Origin: Epiperipatus broadwayi
Lineage: Eukaryota > Onychophora > Udeonychophora > Euonychophora > Peripatidae
Assembly (NCBI GenBank): GCA_028023455.1
Contig: JAQFVV010006739.1
Coordinates: 1-64,000 of the forward strand
DNA: 64,000 nt
Direction: 5' to 3'
The notes beneath the pieces were generated by a model, which did not search any database, had not been told where the DNA came from, and saw only the letters and a program-made list of their open reading frames with translations. Below, one piece after another: positions 24,811 to 35,765 of this stretch. The translations under genes were made by a program, and so were the position numbers. Each line of letters begins with the position of its first letter. Position 1 is the stretch's first letter.

Positions 24811-26568
24811 GATGTGGAGCTCATTGAAGATTATTAGATCATCATTGAAAGATATGGCTTGGACAGTACCTCCAAGATGAAAAAAGAAGAGACTTTCAGT
24901 TCATTGTTCAATTTTCTAAATCAGGGATCTATATAAATTGCAACAGCAAATGATGCAAGTAGTGAGCCCTGTGGAGTGCCACAACTAGAGCTTGAAAGAT
25001 GTCAAGATTACTGTGCTCAGACAGATCTTTCTGTAGGTGCAGTAGATATTTCTAATTGACTAGATCAAAAGCTGTTTTAAAGTCAACTTGACATGCAATG
25101 TAATTTGTAAGTTTATTCTTTTTGGCAGTACTAAAAAAATAACTTGAGAAGTAAAGATGATCTTTTACCACATAATGTGAAGTTTATAGTTTTGGCAGAA
25201 TTAGTTCATTCAGTTTTTTAGAATTATTCTTTGCAAAGATTTTTTATTCAATGTCTTCTAGTATAATAAGATGAAAGTTATTTATAAATGGTTATATTGT
25301 ATTTAAGTTTTTTCTTAGACAAAATATTATGTTGGTAGAATGATTGGGCATGCTATGACTGCTCAAGCAGTGTTGATTGTAATATTTATGTAGAATAGAA
25401 ATTACGATAAAGTCAAGTTGCCTGTAAACATTATCTAGAATAAGATCTGCAACTACATGTGTTTGCTGCAAGGTTCATGATTTCTTAGTATATTTATTGC
25501 TTTATAATAAAATTTTATTGAAGAGACTGTAGACTGTTGTAAACAGTGGGCATATATTGATCAGTTGCTTTTAGACTAGATTTTAGGTGGTCTCTAAGAG
25601 ATATCATCTTTTGATAAAATAGGAATTTCAAACATTTGAAGTGAAGTTGATCTTGCATAATTTATAATGAGGTTTGAGAGATTTACTATTATTTTTATTA
25701 ATCTACATGTTATTGCATTCTGGTTGTAAAGCATTATCAGTTGGTTTCCTTCATTTTTCAGTTTACAAATAAGAGTTTTGGCATTGTTCATTTTGCAGGG
25801 TTGTATATATGTTTCATTATGCTGTTTTATGAGAATGTTTGAGTAACAACTTTCTAATCATAGTTTTAAAACTTTTTGAAGACTAACCATGTTTCAATGG
25901 ATAAAGATACGACAGCCAATGACAGTAATGACCTGTAATGATTCTTTTAAGCAAATCATCTCATTGAAACATAAATTTATAAAACAGTATGTTATTTTGA
26001 AAACTTTATAATTTGTTAATCACACATGCATGGTCTGAAAATAAAAAATCTGGATAGATGGATTGAAGTCATAAAATCAGTTGGAGATGCCAAAAAAAAA
26101 AAGGATTGATGAGAGATCAACCTTACCCTCCAATAAAGAAAAATTTCTGGGAGGGTACAAGGTTAAAAGTGATAACAGGAAGAGTTGATTAAGTTTATAT
26201 TGTAAGGGTGGATGGTAATTCATTGTAAGAGCATTTGAAGTTACCACAAATGATGGTTATTCCAGGAACATACAAGATTTTCATTAAACAATTAGGAGTG
26301 TCTTGGTTACATCTTTGATTTTTTGGCTTGTCTATATTGATATGAAATAAAATTATTATGATTGATTATGACTAAAAGAGATAATAATTGCATTAATAGG
26401 TATGTGTACTATGTTACTTTTGTTAATGGAATTTTTGTTCTTATCAGAACTCCTACATCCTGAACTGGTCTGATGTTTGGTTTATGTATGAAAATATAGT
26501 CTTTATTTAGAACATTAATAACAACTTTATCTTTCTTATTGCATTACCAAATCCATATAATATTACAT

Positions 26569-26610
26569 CATCTATGCTCTTTATTAAAACAGTAATAAAG
26601 AGCATCGATG
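26569..26610. repeat. Near-perfect hairpin within the endonuclease remnant
   Basis: An 18-base stem (26569-26586 against 26593-26610) has one mismatch and a 6-base loop AAACAG. The core CTCTTTATTA pairs with TAATAAAGAG. It lies inside decayed coding sequence and is probably a later templated duplication-inversion. Confidence 0.85.
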
Positions 26611-27019
26611 AATTAACATTAATAACAGCTGCTTGAGTTGATAATGAAATTTTTGTTTCTGTTGGTACAAATATATCACAATGAAAGTGAGTTTGTTGTA
26701 TAATTCTTTTGTGTAAGTTTAGACCATGCACACTGATCATAACAATATTTATTTTATGTGTTTAGGTTATTGAATCATCACTTTGTGTTGGCATGTTTAA
26801 AAACCAGATCAAGTACTTTGATAGTATTGCTGTTCTCAGAATTGAAGGGGTAATTTGATCAATTGCTCACATGTAGTTTTTTTGTCTTATTAGTAAAAAA
26901 TTTTCTTTATTTGTGGTATCATGGTAAAAAATAAAATTAAAATCCTGTATCTCATTCTTAATTTGGTCCATGACTTGGGAGATGAAATCTAAATTCATAT
27001 GTTGATCTCAATTATATTG

Positions 27020-28110
27020 TTAGCTAAAAATATGGGTATGTTAAAGATAGAGCTGGTAGTTTAAATAATATATATGTGTATCTTTCAATTTTTTTATAAA
27101 TTATAAAGATATTTATAGTTTTCCTTCATTAATTGGAAGTAAACTTGAGGTTTGAAAATTGTAATTTTCTTAATATTTATCTTATAACAAAATCAAATAA
27201 ATTACAAAATGGGATTTTTTTAAAATGATTTATTATCTGTTAATTTTTCAGGCTCCTAAATGGCCTTCATTATCAAGTCAGAATCCATACATCTCACTGC
27301 TGATTATATATTTTTTCACTATTATTCTTTCAAAGTTTTCACTATTTCACTATCATTCTTTCAAAGCATAAGCACATTATCCTAAATAATTAAATCATAT
27401 CAAAATATAATAATCTCAACCAAGTTATTTGTTCTTCAAATAAAAATCCTAATCTAACCTGATTAAGTTCTTACTATGTTCATTTTCTTGCTATCCAAGA
27501 TATTCTGACATATCATCATAAATACCAATTTGAAAAACTTAATAATTCTTCTAACTTATTTTTTTTAGTGCCTAGTGTACAACTTGCATATTAATATAAA
27601 GACATGGAAACACTTAAACTTGAATATCTAAAAAAACATGGATTTAAATTTGTCAATATTAAATCAGTTGTCCAATCCATCTGCATTATTATATCAGTTA
27701 TAAGCTATTTGTGGAGACAAACAAATTGTATTTTTTATTCCAGAAGTACAAATTAATATTTTATTAATTGTTTCCACAGTATCAAAAGACACTTTGATCT
27801 TATTTTTTAATACCTTCTTGCAGATTTAGAAGTTTTTTTTTTATTATATTTAAAAAACCCAAACTTTATTATTATTCTAGGTGTGTGTGTATATATATAA
27901 ACCATGATTCAAGAATGATTTGCACTGTACTTACATCATAATAATATATAAATTTCATACTCTTCTTTCTCACAATATCAATAAATTAATGCATAAAATC
28001 ACCAGAGCTCAAGGAATAGGTACTACCACTCCATTCTTTGTATTTATTGATTGATCTATAAATCTTCTAGTGATTTTGGTTACTTTTCTTATATTTTATA
28101 TATCAGCATT
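27020..28110. other. AT-rich stretch with small GT/TA run
   Basis: A short direct repeat (TTTCACTAT...CATTCTTTCAAAG near 27315-27365) and a GTGTGT/TATATA run (27879-27899) are present. No gene or element ends recognised. Confidence 0.6.
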
Positions 28111-28118
28111 TGATGTTG

Positions 28119-28193
28119 TTGTAGTAGTAGCAGTAGCAGTAGCAGCAGCAGCAGTAGTAGTAGTAGTAGTAGTAATAGCAGTAGTAGTAGTAG
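28119..28193. repeat. GTA/GCA trinucleotide microsatellite
   Basis: Mixed GTT, GTA and GCA triplets with short interruptions. The tract sits at the left edge of the inverted repeat at 28195-28365. Confidence 0.95.
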
Positions 28194-28194
28194 G

Positions 28195-28365
28195 TTTAAT
28201 AATAATATAACAATATGCATGGCGCATATATGGCAAAGCTTTAATGAGTAATTTGGCTTAGTTTACTTGAATAGCTTACAATTGTTATGGGCCATAGTCA
28301 AATTACTTATTAAAGCTTTGCTACATACATTCTGCATGTTATATTACAGATGAGATAAAACTAAT
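28195..28365. mobile_element. Inverted-repeat element with microsatellite edges
   Basis: The left arm (about 28204-28255, containing GGCAAAGCTTTAATGAGTAA) pairs with the right arm (about 28298-28349, containing TTACTTATTAAAGCTTTGCT). Outward, GTAGTAGG on the left mirrors CTTCTAC on the right, and GTTGTTGTAG mirrors CTACATTACAAC, so the flanking triplet tracts are roughly complementary too. It is a MITE-like structure with no coding capacity. The exact ends are not clear because the microsatellites blur them. Confidence 0.65.
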
Positions 28366-28377
28366 ACTTCTACATTA

Positions 28378-28416
28378 CAACAATAACAACAACAACAACA
28401 ACAGTAATAATAATAG
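28378..28416. repeat. CAA/TAA microsatellite
   Basis: CAA triplets followed by a few TAA triplets. It separates the inverted repeat to the left from the composite element to the right. Confidence 0.92.
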
Positions 28417-28429
28417 TTTTTTTTTCAGC

Positions 28430-30465
28430 AGAAGGCAGTCTGTTTGTCTGCAACCATGTTAATGGTTATATTTTTTGTGCTCCAGGAGTGATCAAAACTT
28501 GGGTCAGACAGGGTGGAAGTCTTACCCTGGTATATTTTTTTAATTTCCTATGGGTTGATGTTTGATTAGTGGTTTTGTGTTGCATTTTTTATTTGAAATT
28601 TCAGTTAAAATCAGGATACCCAGTGATAATTTAGAAAATAATATAGTGTCAAACCCATCACATGACTAGAAAAAGTTTGCCACCAATATTACAAGTTCAA
28701 AGTTTCAAAGTCTGAAGTTCAGTCAAGCATACTCTTATTTTTAATTTTATTACAGCAAATTCCAATTTTTGTTGCAAATGAAAAGAAAATTCAGTTTCAA
28801 GTTCGACAGAAAGCAGTTTCCTTGCTCACAAACAGGTTAACAAGCTTTGGTTTTTTTATATGTAAAAAGTATTCACAATCTGAGCCTAACACAAGAAAAA
28901 AAAACTACATTCATATATATTTCTCAATTTCCAATCAGTTAACAATTTATTTCTAATTTTGTGTTTATTTTTCATTCAACTTTTCAATTCAAATCTATTT
29001 ATTTAATGATAATTTTTAAAAAGCCATCAAATGACCAGGATCTGTTGACAATAATACCAACACAATATTTCATAGTCCAAAGATCAGTCAAGCATATTCT
29101 TATTTTTAGCATTATTGTAGTAAACTTTTGATTTTTATTTAGTAATACAGATTTGATCCCCAAATACTCCAGCAATCACTTCACTTGTTCTCAACCAAGT
29201 TAACAAACTCTGGTTTTTTTCATGCATATAAAGTACTCAAAACCTTAAGATAACAAGAAAAACAAAACTAACTAACAATATGTACTTTTCTTAATTTCCA
29301 ATCAGTTGATAACTTATTTCCAATTTTGTGTTATACTTTTCATTCAAATTTTTACTTTAAATCAAGTTACTAATGATAATTTCAAAAACATAAAGATATT
29401 TCCTATGACAATACTGAATCTAACTACCTACCAAACTTTCACCATCTCTCCCCATGTCTGGACCATCTATCTATAAATCTTACACTTAAACACATCAAAA
29501 GCTTCACAAGCCTCATCACCTCTAACACAGCCAGCCCCAGTTCAAGAGTGTGACCATCCTCCACAAACTTCCAACTCAACAATTGCATTCAATTCTAACA
29601 TAGCTGTATCACTACCCATCTCTGGAAATTTGGACACTCTACCCATGGATCTCATACTTAAACTTCATCAAAGGAATTACCTAGCCTCCATATCTATCAC
29701 AGCCAGATAAATGTATCCAATTCAAAAATTGCAACCAATTCTAACACAGCTGTATCACCATCCTCCTTGGAATACTCATCTAGTTAAATGCACCAGAAAA
29801 GTCATAGCACAGTTATCAAAACCTCACCTTGTCTCCCACCCATACCAACATACTTCTAACCCATACTCCCAATAAAATCAAGAGAAAACCTGATCACCCA
29901 AAGAAACTGTGGCATCTAAAATGTCAAAAATAACTGACATTGACTAAATATCAGTATCTGAGTCCTCACAGACAACTGCCACACTCCCATAAAAATCATT
30001 AGTCCCTCATCTATGTTACCTAGGCAATTCAACCACATATAAAACTAAATCTGGTTTACATGTGTAAATACAGCAATTGAGAGAATGTAAAATTGATGTA
30101 ATCTTGTGTAAATAAACAAATCAACTTTTATATACATAAACCTACAACTATAGATTGTCCATGTAACAACATCAATTCAAGCTATGTAAAACCCTTGTCA
30201 TTAATTCACAGCACATAAATATTCTTGTAATCTTGTATAAATCAAGTTTAACATACAAACTTTTCCAACTACAGGTTGCTACATATACCATGGCAATTCA
30301 AGCTATGTAAAACCTTTGTAACTAATCCACAGCATGAAAAAATTTGTGTGCAAACCAATAAAGCAACTTTTATATATGTAAGCCTACAACTGTGGATTGC
30401 CCATTTAAACACAACACACAAAACCCTTGTAACTTTCTAAGATAAATAAAGCTTAGCATTAAAAC
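28430..30465 (+). repeat. Composite repeat element with three internal tandem arrays
   Basis: Three arrays follow one another. The first has a ~370-bp unit: partial copy 28430-28621, then 28622-29003 and 29004-29371, with anchor AGTCAAGCAT at 28721 and 29086. The second has a ~145-175-bp unit at 29441-29613 and 29614-29760, both ending in AGCTGTATCAC. The third has a ~110-120-bp unit, three copies at about 30105-30465, with anchors CAATTCAAGCTATGTAAAAC and CCTACAACT. From 29400 the plus strand is unusually C-rich and G-poor. No intact frame is present. TAA/CAA microsatellites lie on both sides. It may be one non-autonomous element with repeated 5' and 3' regions, or nested insertions. Confidence 0.65.
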
Positions 30466-30501
30466 ATAATAATAATAACAATAGCAATAATAATAATAAT
30501 A
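30466..30501. repeat. AAT microsatellite
   Basis: AAT triplets with a few substitutions directly follow the last unit of the third array, as the simple tail of a retroposon would. Confidence 0.9.
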
Positions 30502-31620
30502 TTTGCTTTTATTTTTATAAAAATTAAAATGTTCTAATAATAAAATTAAAATAAAAGTGGCAACTATTTAAAAGCTGTAATAAGTATTAGAGTTTATGAT
30601 AATATATTTTTAAAAAATTCAAGATTGCAATAATATCAGCAATGAGTATTACTAATAGATATACTTGTCTTTATTAAATGCTTTTATTGAAGTTTGAAAA
30701 TTAGTTTATTTGTTGGTGTGTTTGTTTGTAAACTTTTGATCTTTTTTAAATTAGAATGAAAGTTTGAAACAGGTTTTATAGATTTCAATTTAATAGAATT
30801 GCTTGAAATTTGATATATAAGTAATTAATACCAGGCTAATTGGAATGTGATACTAATCTTTTCAGTAAGGCATCTAGTTTTTTAGATATAGAGCAAAAGG
30901 AAGAAAAATATTGAACATTTTGTAATTTCAAATTAAAAAATTATTCTTAGAACTTTCTTTTGTTTTAGATAATTCTTACAAGAGAGTGGTATAAAGGTTT
31001 TTTTTTTCAATTTAATAATGTTTTAATATTGAAATTTAATAAAGTTAAATTCAATATAATTTGTTAAAATTTTGTATATTTTTTAAAATCTTTATGAAAG
31101 TGATAGGAGACATTAACGTTTTAAATAGGTGACTTACTTTCTTAGATATGGAAGGAGTGGTGGGAGATTCAATGTTTTAAGTAATGCTCATGATTTTCTT
31201 GGATGCAATTGTAAGTTTCATTTAAATAATAAGAAAGTTTGTTTATAATATAATTAAACTTTTTTAAAAATATTTTTTCAAATAAAAAGAAAAAATGTCA
31301 ATCAATTTTAAACAAAAAAGTTAGTTACTGATTTAGCCAATACTTAGACAATCCCAATCAATTAAGTAAACATACTAAATATTTACATAAAAAGTATACA
31401 TATTAACATACTGTGGAAATATCTAGTGATAGATACACACTATAAGTGTGAAATTAATTTAAAGTAAAATTATACATATTAAGTGAAGTTCATTTATAAT
31501 ATAGATTTTATATATAAAAAAGCAAAAATGTCAAAACATCTAAAATAATTTTCATATTTTTAATTATTTGTATACACATGTATTATTATTTATATATTTT
31601 AATTTATAGCACAAATATCT
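30502..31620. other. AT-rich stretch, nothing recognised
   Basis: No coding, RNA or element signature seen. Confidence 0.6.
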
Positions 31621-31622
31621 AG

Positions 31623-31623
<1 letters not shown>

Positions 31624-31690
<67 letters not shown>
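31624..31690. repeat. Long uninterrupted (TA)n microsatellite
   Basis: About 33 perfect TA dinucleotides. Confidence 0.97.
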
Positions 31691-31694
<4 letters not shown>

Positions 31695-32052
31695 CACTAT
31701 AAGTGTCAAGCCAATTTAAAGTATAATATAGTTTTACATTTTTATTTACTGTGCTAATAATAAAAAGTTAAAAATAATAAAGATAATTTTTTTAATATTA
31801 ACTGTACTTTATATGAATTACTTTGTTTTTTCATTAATTTACCCCCTAGTAAAAATTTCAGCAAGCTTTATACTATAATATGTATACTTTACTATATATG
31901 TTATAATATAAAATTTTAGTTTGAAAAAAATTCCATAGATCGCAAAAAAATCAAAAAATTCCTCAAACAATAGAATTTAGCTCCATCCTGACAAATATCT
32001 CTATTGTATTCTGACAGCTTTTCAACATCACAATTTTTATGATATTATTTAA

Positions 32053-32450
32053 AGCCAATAAGCTAATGCATATGTGCTTTGTAGATGTAACTATACAAAT
32101 GAATACTCCCATTTTTTCAAACACAAGATAAAGTCTTTGGGAAAAGATAGAATGAATCCATCTATCTTTTCAGCTCAAATGTTTATATAGGAATGACTTA
32201 TCATAAATTCTAAAAATTTCTCAAGCTTCATTCATTCACATAGTAATAAAGTAATTTAAAGTGATCAATTAATATCTTTATGCTCTCATTTCCAAACACT
32301 TAAGATTTGTCCATATATAAACATTTTGGTTGAAAAGATAGATGGATTCATTCTATCTTTTCCCAAAGACTTTATCTTGTGTTTGAAAAAGTGGGAGTAT
32401 TCATTTATATAGTTACATCTACAAAGTGCCTGTGCATTAGCTTATTGGCT
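32053..32450. mobile_element. 398-bp MITE with ~140-bp terminal inverted repeats
   Basis: The left arm (32053-32192) pairs with the right arm (about 32312-32450). Outer ends are AGCCAATAAGCTAATGCA and TGCATTAGCTTATTGGCT, an exact 18-base match, and the arms continue through AAGTCTTTGGGAAAAGATAG. The middle (about 120 bp) is AT-rich. Related sequence occurs at 61282-61722, so this is a multi-copy family. No transposase is present. I could not identify a convincing target duplication. Confidence 0.9.
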
Positions 32451-33125
32451 TATTAATATTACAATTATTAAACATCATGCTATATAAAATAAATGTCTTG
32501 ATATTATTTAAAGAAAATGCTTTGATTAACCAAAAACATGTTTATTTTCAAATTTATTACAATTCTAGATATTTTTATACAATATTTATTAGAAATTCAA
32601 AAATTTAAATTATTAATAATTTATTTGATATGGGAATATTTTATTTTCAAAAATAGAATGTTATATTAGTGAACAATGCAAATCTGCCCTAAAGCTATTG
32701 AGAAGCTTAGCTTTCTACATAAGCAATCTAATTATAATAAAAAGTATGAAATTATCATAATTTTGCAATAAATATTAAAAAATTTTAAACTTTTAAAGCA
32801 TATTTCATTAGAGAAATAAATAAATATATATTCAGATTTTTTTTAAAAAAGACAAACAATGAAGATTTTTTATTGATTTTGTAAAATGAAAATAACCTTT
32901 TTAGAAATGTGATGCACAATCTTTTTATTTTGATTACGATCCCATTTTTTAAATATTTATAAAAAGAAAATGTGAACATTTAAATTTTATTTCAGTAGTA
33001 AACAAAAATATCTATCAAATGAAGTCAAATTTATTTATTTTCTTAAGTAATAATGGTTTAATCTTAAATTCTATGTTAATGTGAGCACAAAGAAAATGAT
33101 GAAATGTGAAAGAAATGCCCAAGAG

Positions 33126-33384
33126 TTAAATGCTTTTATTTACAGTGTACTAAAAAAAAAAAAGGTTTCTTGAACAACCACAATTGGGTAAATTTTAGTT
33201 TTAAGTGAACTGAAAGCATGGGGGAAGGTGTCCAGAAATGAATTAAGTTAATCTCTTGTTATAAAAAATAGAGTATGAATTAATTTCTGAACTCCCCATG
33301 CTTTTATTTCAAGTTAAAGCTAAAAACCCCAATTGTGGTTAAAAAAAAATATTTTTTTTAGTGCACAGCAATAAAAGCATTTAA
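33126..33384. mobile_element. Palindromic MITE with TTAA at both ends
   Basis: The ends are TTAAATGCTTTTATT and, inverted, TTAAATGCTTTTATT. Arms of about 115 bp pair through the CCACAATTGGG, GCATGGGG and CAGAAAT blocks. TTAA at both borders could be the target duplication, which would suggest a piggyBac-type mobiliser, or simply part of the inverted repeat. There is no coding capacity. Confidence 0.85.
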
Positions 33385-33469
33385 TATAAAAAAAATTAAC
33401 TCTATTATTTTTAGCTTTTATTCTAATATAACACATTTTACAATAAATGTACTAATTAATAAGTTGTAA

Positions 33470-34632
33470 TTAGAAAGGATTTGATCTCAGACTTTCAAAC
33501 TCTCTGTATCTATCTTCTCCATCTTATACAAACAATACACATAACTACATACATGTGAAAAAGATAAGCTCCAATATATATATTCTGTGCTAAAGCAGCA
33601 CTCATCAGTTGAACCAGATCAACATTTCTCACACATATATGTAATCACTTCTCAGTTTATATTAAGATAGTGAATATTCAAACTTTAACAGACAGTCTTC
33701 AATCTTTTCCACCTTCCAACTCTTTAGCCATTCATATCATTGAAAATCTAATGGAGGGAACACTCAAAGCCCTTGTTGATGCCAATATTATTGTCATGCC
33801 CATGGTGATTTTAAGTTACCCTGGACACTCACATGTAGCACCTTAATATGTTCATTTAAATACTTAGAAGAGGAATGAGCAGAATTCAGGCTGAATATAT
33901 ATATATATAATATTTAAATACAAGTAGATTGTCTATACTGAATTAAATGTAATGAGAAGGAATTTGAACCAGACTTTTGAGTTACCTACAGCTATCCACT
34001 CCATATAAAATAACTGATACATATGACTATATAATGTGAAAAAGATAAATGATTTCCAATATACATATTTCATGCTAAATCAGCACTCATCAGTTGTTTC
34101 AGATCAACATCTCCCAGACACATTTATAATCAGTTCTCAGTTTATATTAAGATAGCAAATCTTCAAGCTTTAATGGATATAGACAATATTTAAATATTAC
34201 ATATTCAGTCTGTATTTTGCCCATCTCTCTTCTGTCTATTTAAATAGACATATTAAGTTCCTATACATAAGGGGTGATAGTAACTTAAAGTCAGTATGGG
34301 TATGACAATAATATTGGCATCAACAAGGAGTTTGACTGTTCCATCTATCATTAGATTTTCAATGATATGGATGGCTGATGAGTTGGAGGGTGGAGAAAAT
34401 TGAAGCCTGTTCATTAAAGTTTAAAGACTTACTATCTTAATATAAACTGAGCATTGATTATATATACATGTGGGAAATGATGATCTGGACCAACTGATGA
34501 GTGCTGGTGCAGCACAAAATACATATGCTGGAGATCATTTATCTTTTTCACATGTATGTAGGTATGTGTACCAGTTGTATCAGATGGAGTGAATAGCTGT
34601 AGGGAGTTTAAAAGTCTGAGTTCACCTTTTAA
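33470..34632. repeat. Q-unit fold-back locus, older version
   Basis: One plus-strand unit (33470-33955) is followed by a truncated second plus unit (33956-34186, period about 483 bp), then an inverted, nearly complete unit (34632 back to 34187). Landmarks include CATCAGTTG, TTTATATTAAGATAG, and CAATGATATGGATGG on the minus strand. The outer plus and minus units pair into a stem of about 450 bp with a loop of about 230 bp. The units are diverged from those at 35.8-37.2 kb. Confidence 0.85.
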
Positions 34633-34639
34633 TTACTTT

Positions 34640-35760
34640 AAGTTCAGTAAAAACAATATACTTGTATTTAAAGATTAATTAATAATTTGTATTGCTTAAT
34701 TAATGACTTAGTTTTAATTTTGAATCATTTTTATAAATATCAATTACAAAGAAATAATAATGCCTCTCTCCTCTTCCTCTCTCTCCACTCTTAACTAAAT
34801 TATGTAGGCATTGAATAAATCTGTAGATACTAGATGGCAGAGTAATTTTTAGTTAATTTATATTATTTTAAATTTTCATATCACTAGATGACAATTGCAA
34901 TTCAATGTTTCTGACTACAAAATAACTAAGTAGCCAAATATTAATATAGCTTCTATTTGCTGCGTACATTAGAAGTGGAAAAGAAATATTTTAACTTACC
35001 AGATATAGTAATCTAATATTAATATTGTATACATATACATAATGAAAAAGCTATATGCCTTCTTACAGATTCTTAAATGAAATAGAAAAAAAATCTGCTT
35101 TAAATAAAACAATATTTTAGCTATGTATTATTTAAGGGCTTGGCAGAGATAATAAAAAGTTTTTTTTGAAACTACTTTTGAAAGCCTTATATAGTAATAG
35201 TTCATAATTCAGAAATATATATCTCATTCATCTAAGATCTTAATTCACTAGGAGCTCAGTAATTCTGATTTGCATATAAAATAACCAATTATTTATTTAG
35301 GACAACTGATCAATTTATAAAAATGTGTCACAGTTTACACATTATATTTAATGCATTTGTATTTTTATAAAATTATTGTAACATTGGGAGAAAACAAACA
35401 TTTTTAAAAAATTAAACATAAACACTTCTTAGAATTCCCATTTCACAATATTCTAAATATAATTATTCTAAGAATAATTTAATAAATATGTTATAAAATA
35501 GTGTCATTGAACAATTTGTTTTAAAATAATATTGACAGCTGACTATAATAAATGACATTAATTAGAACAGATATATTTAAAAATCTGTTTTATTTGTAAT
35601 AATATGAAATGAAGTTTAAAAATTTACTATGTCCCCCAGCATTACACTGTTTATTTATTTTATGCCACAAATATCTTATCTCAGCTGGATGCAGAATGGC
35701 ATATGCATTTTTTTACATAGTTTATAATAAAAGTTGTAAACAAAAATAAATTTCTCACAT
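34640..35760. other. AT-rich stretch, nothing recognised
   Basis: Contains a short TC-rich patch (34760-34790). No gene or element ends recognised. Confidence 0.6.
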
Positions 35761-35765
35761 AATCA

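Larger units (their letters stand above)
24127..27010 (-). pseudogene. Decayed non-LTR retrotransposon of a second type (endonuclease + reverse transcriptase)
   Basis: A minus-strand LINE enters at about 27010 and decays towards 24127. A possible ORF1 or ORF2 leader lies at 26760-27010. The apurinic-endonuclease start is visible at 26740-26510, where HCDIFVPTETKIS carries the conserved Glu of the TETK motif. Reverse transcriptase pieces follow in order: VDFKTAFDLVN near 25057-25090, GTPQGSLL near 24961-24990, and FNDDLIIFNE, a YADD-box derivative, near 24835-24865. A 97-codon frame with no stop remains at 24420-24127. Frameshifts separate the pieces. The GTPQGS/DFKTAFD wording differs from the RTE-like copies, so this is a separate lineage; the exact clade is uncertain. 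Confidence 0.78.

Noticed and set aside
28378-30501. CRISPR-like array in the tandem repeats
   Set aside because: Units are 110-370 bp, diverged and contiguous, without short repeats or unique spacers, and the window is eukaryotic.
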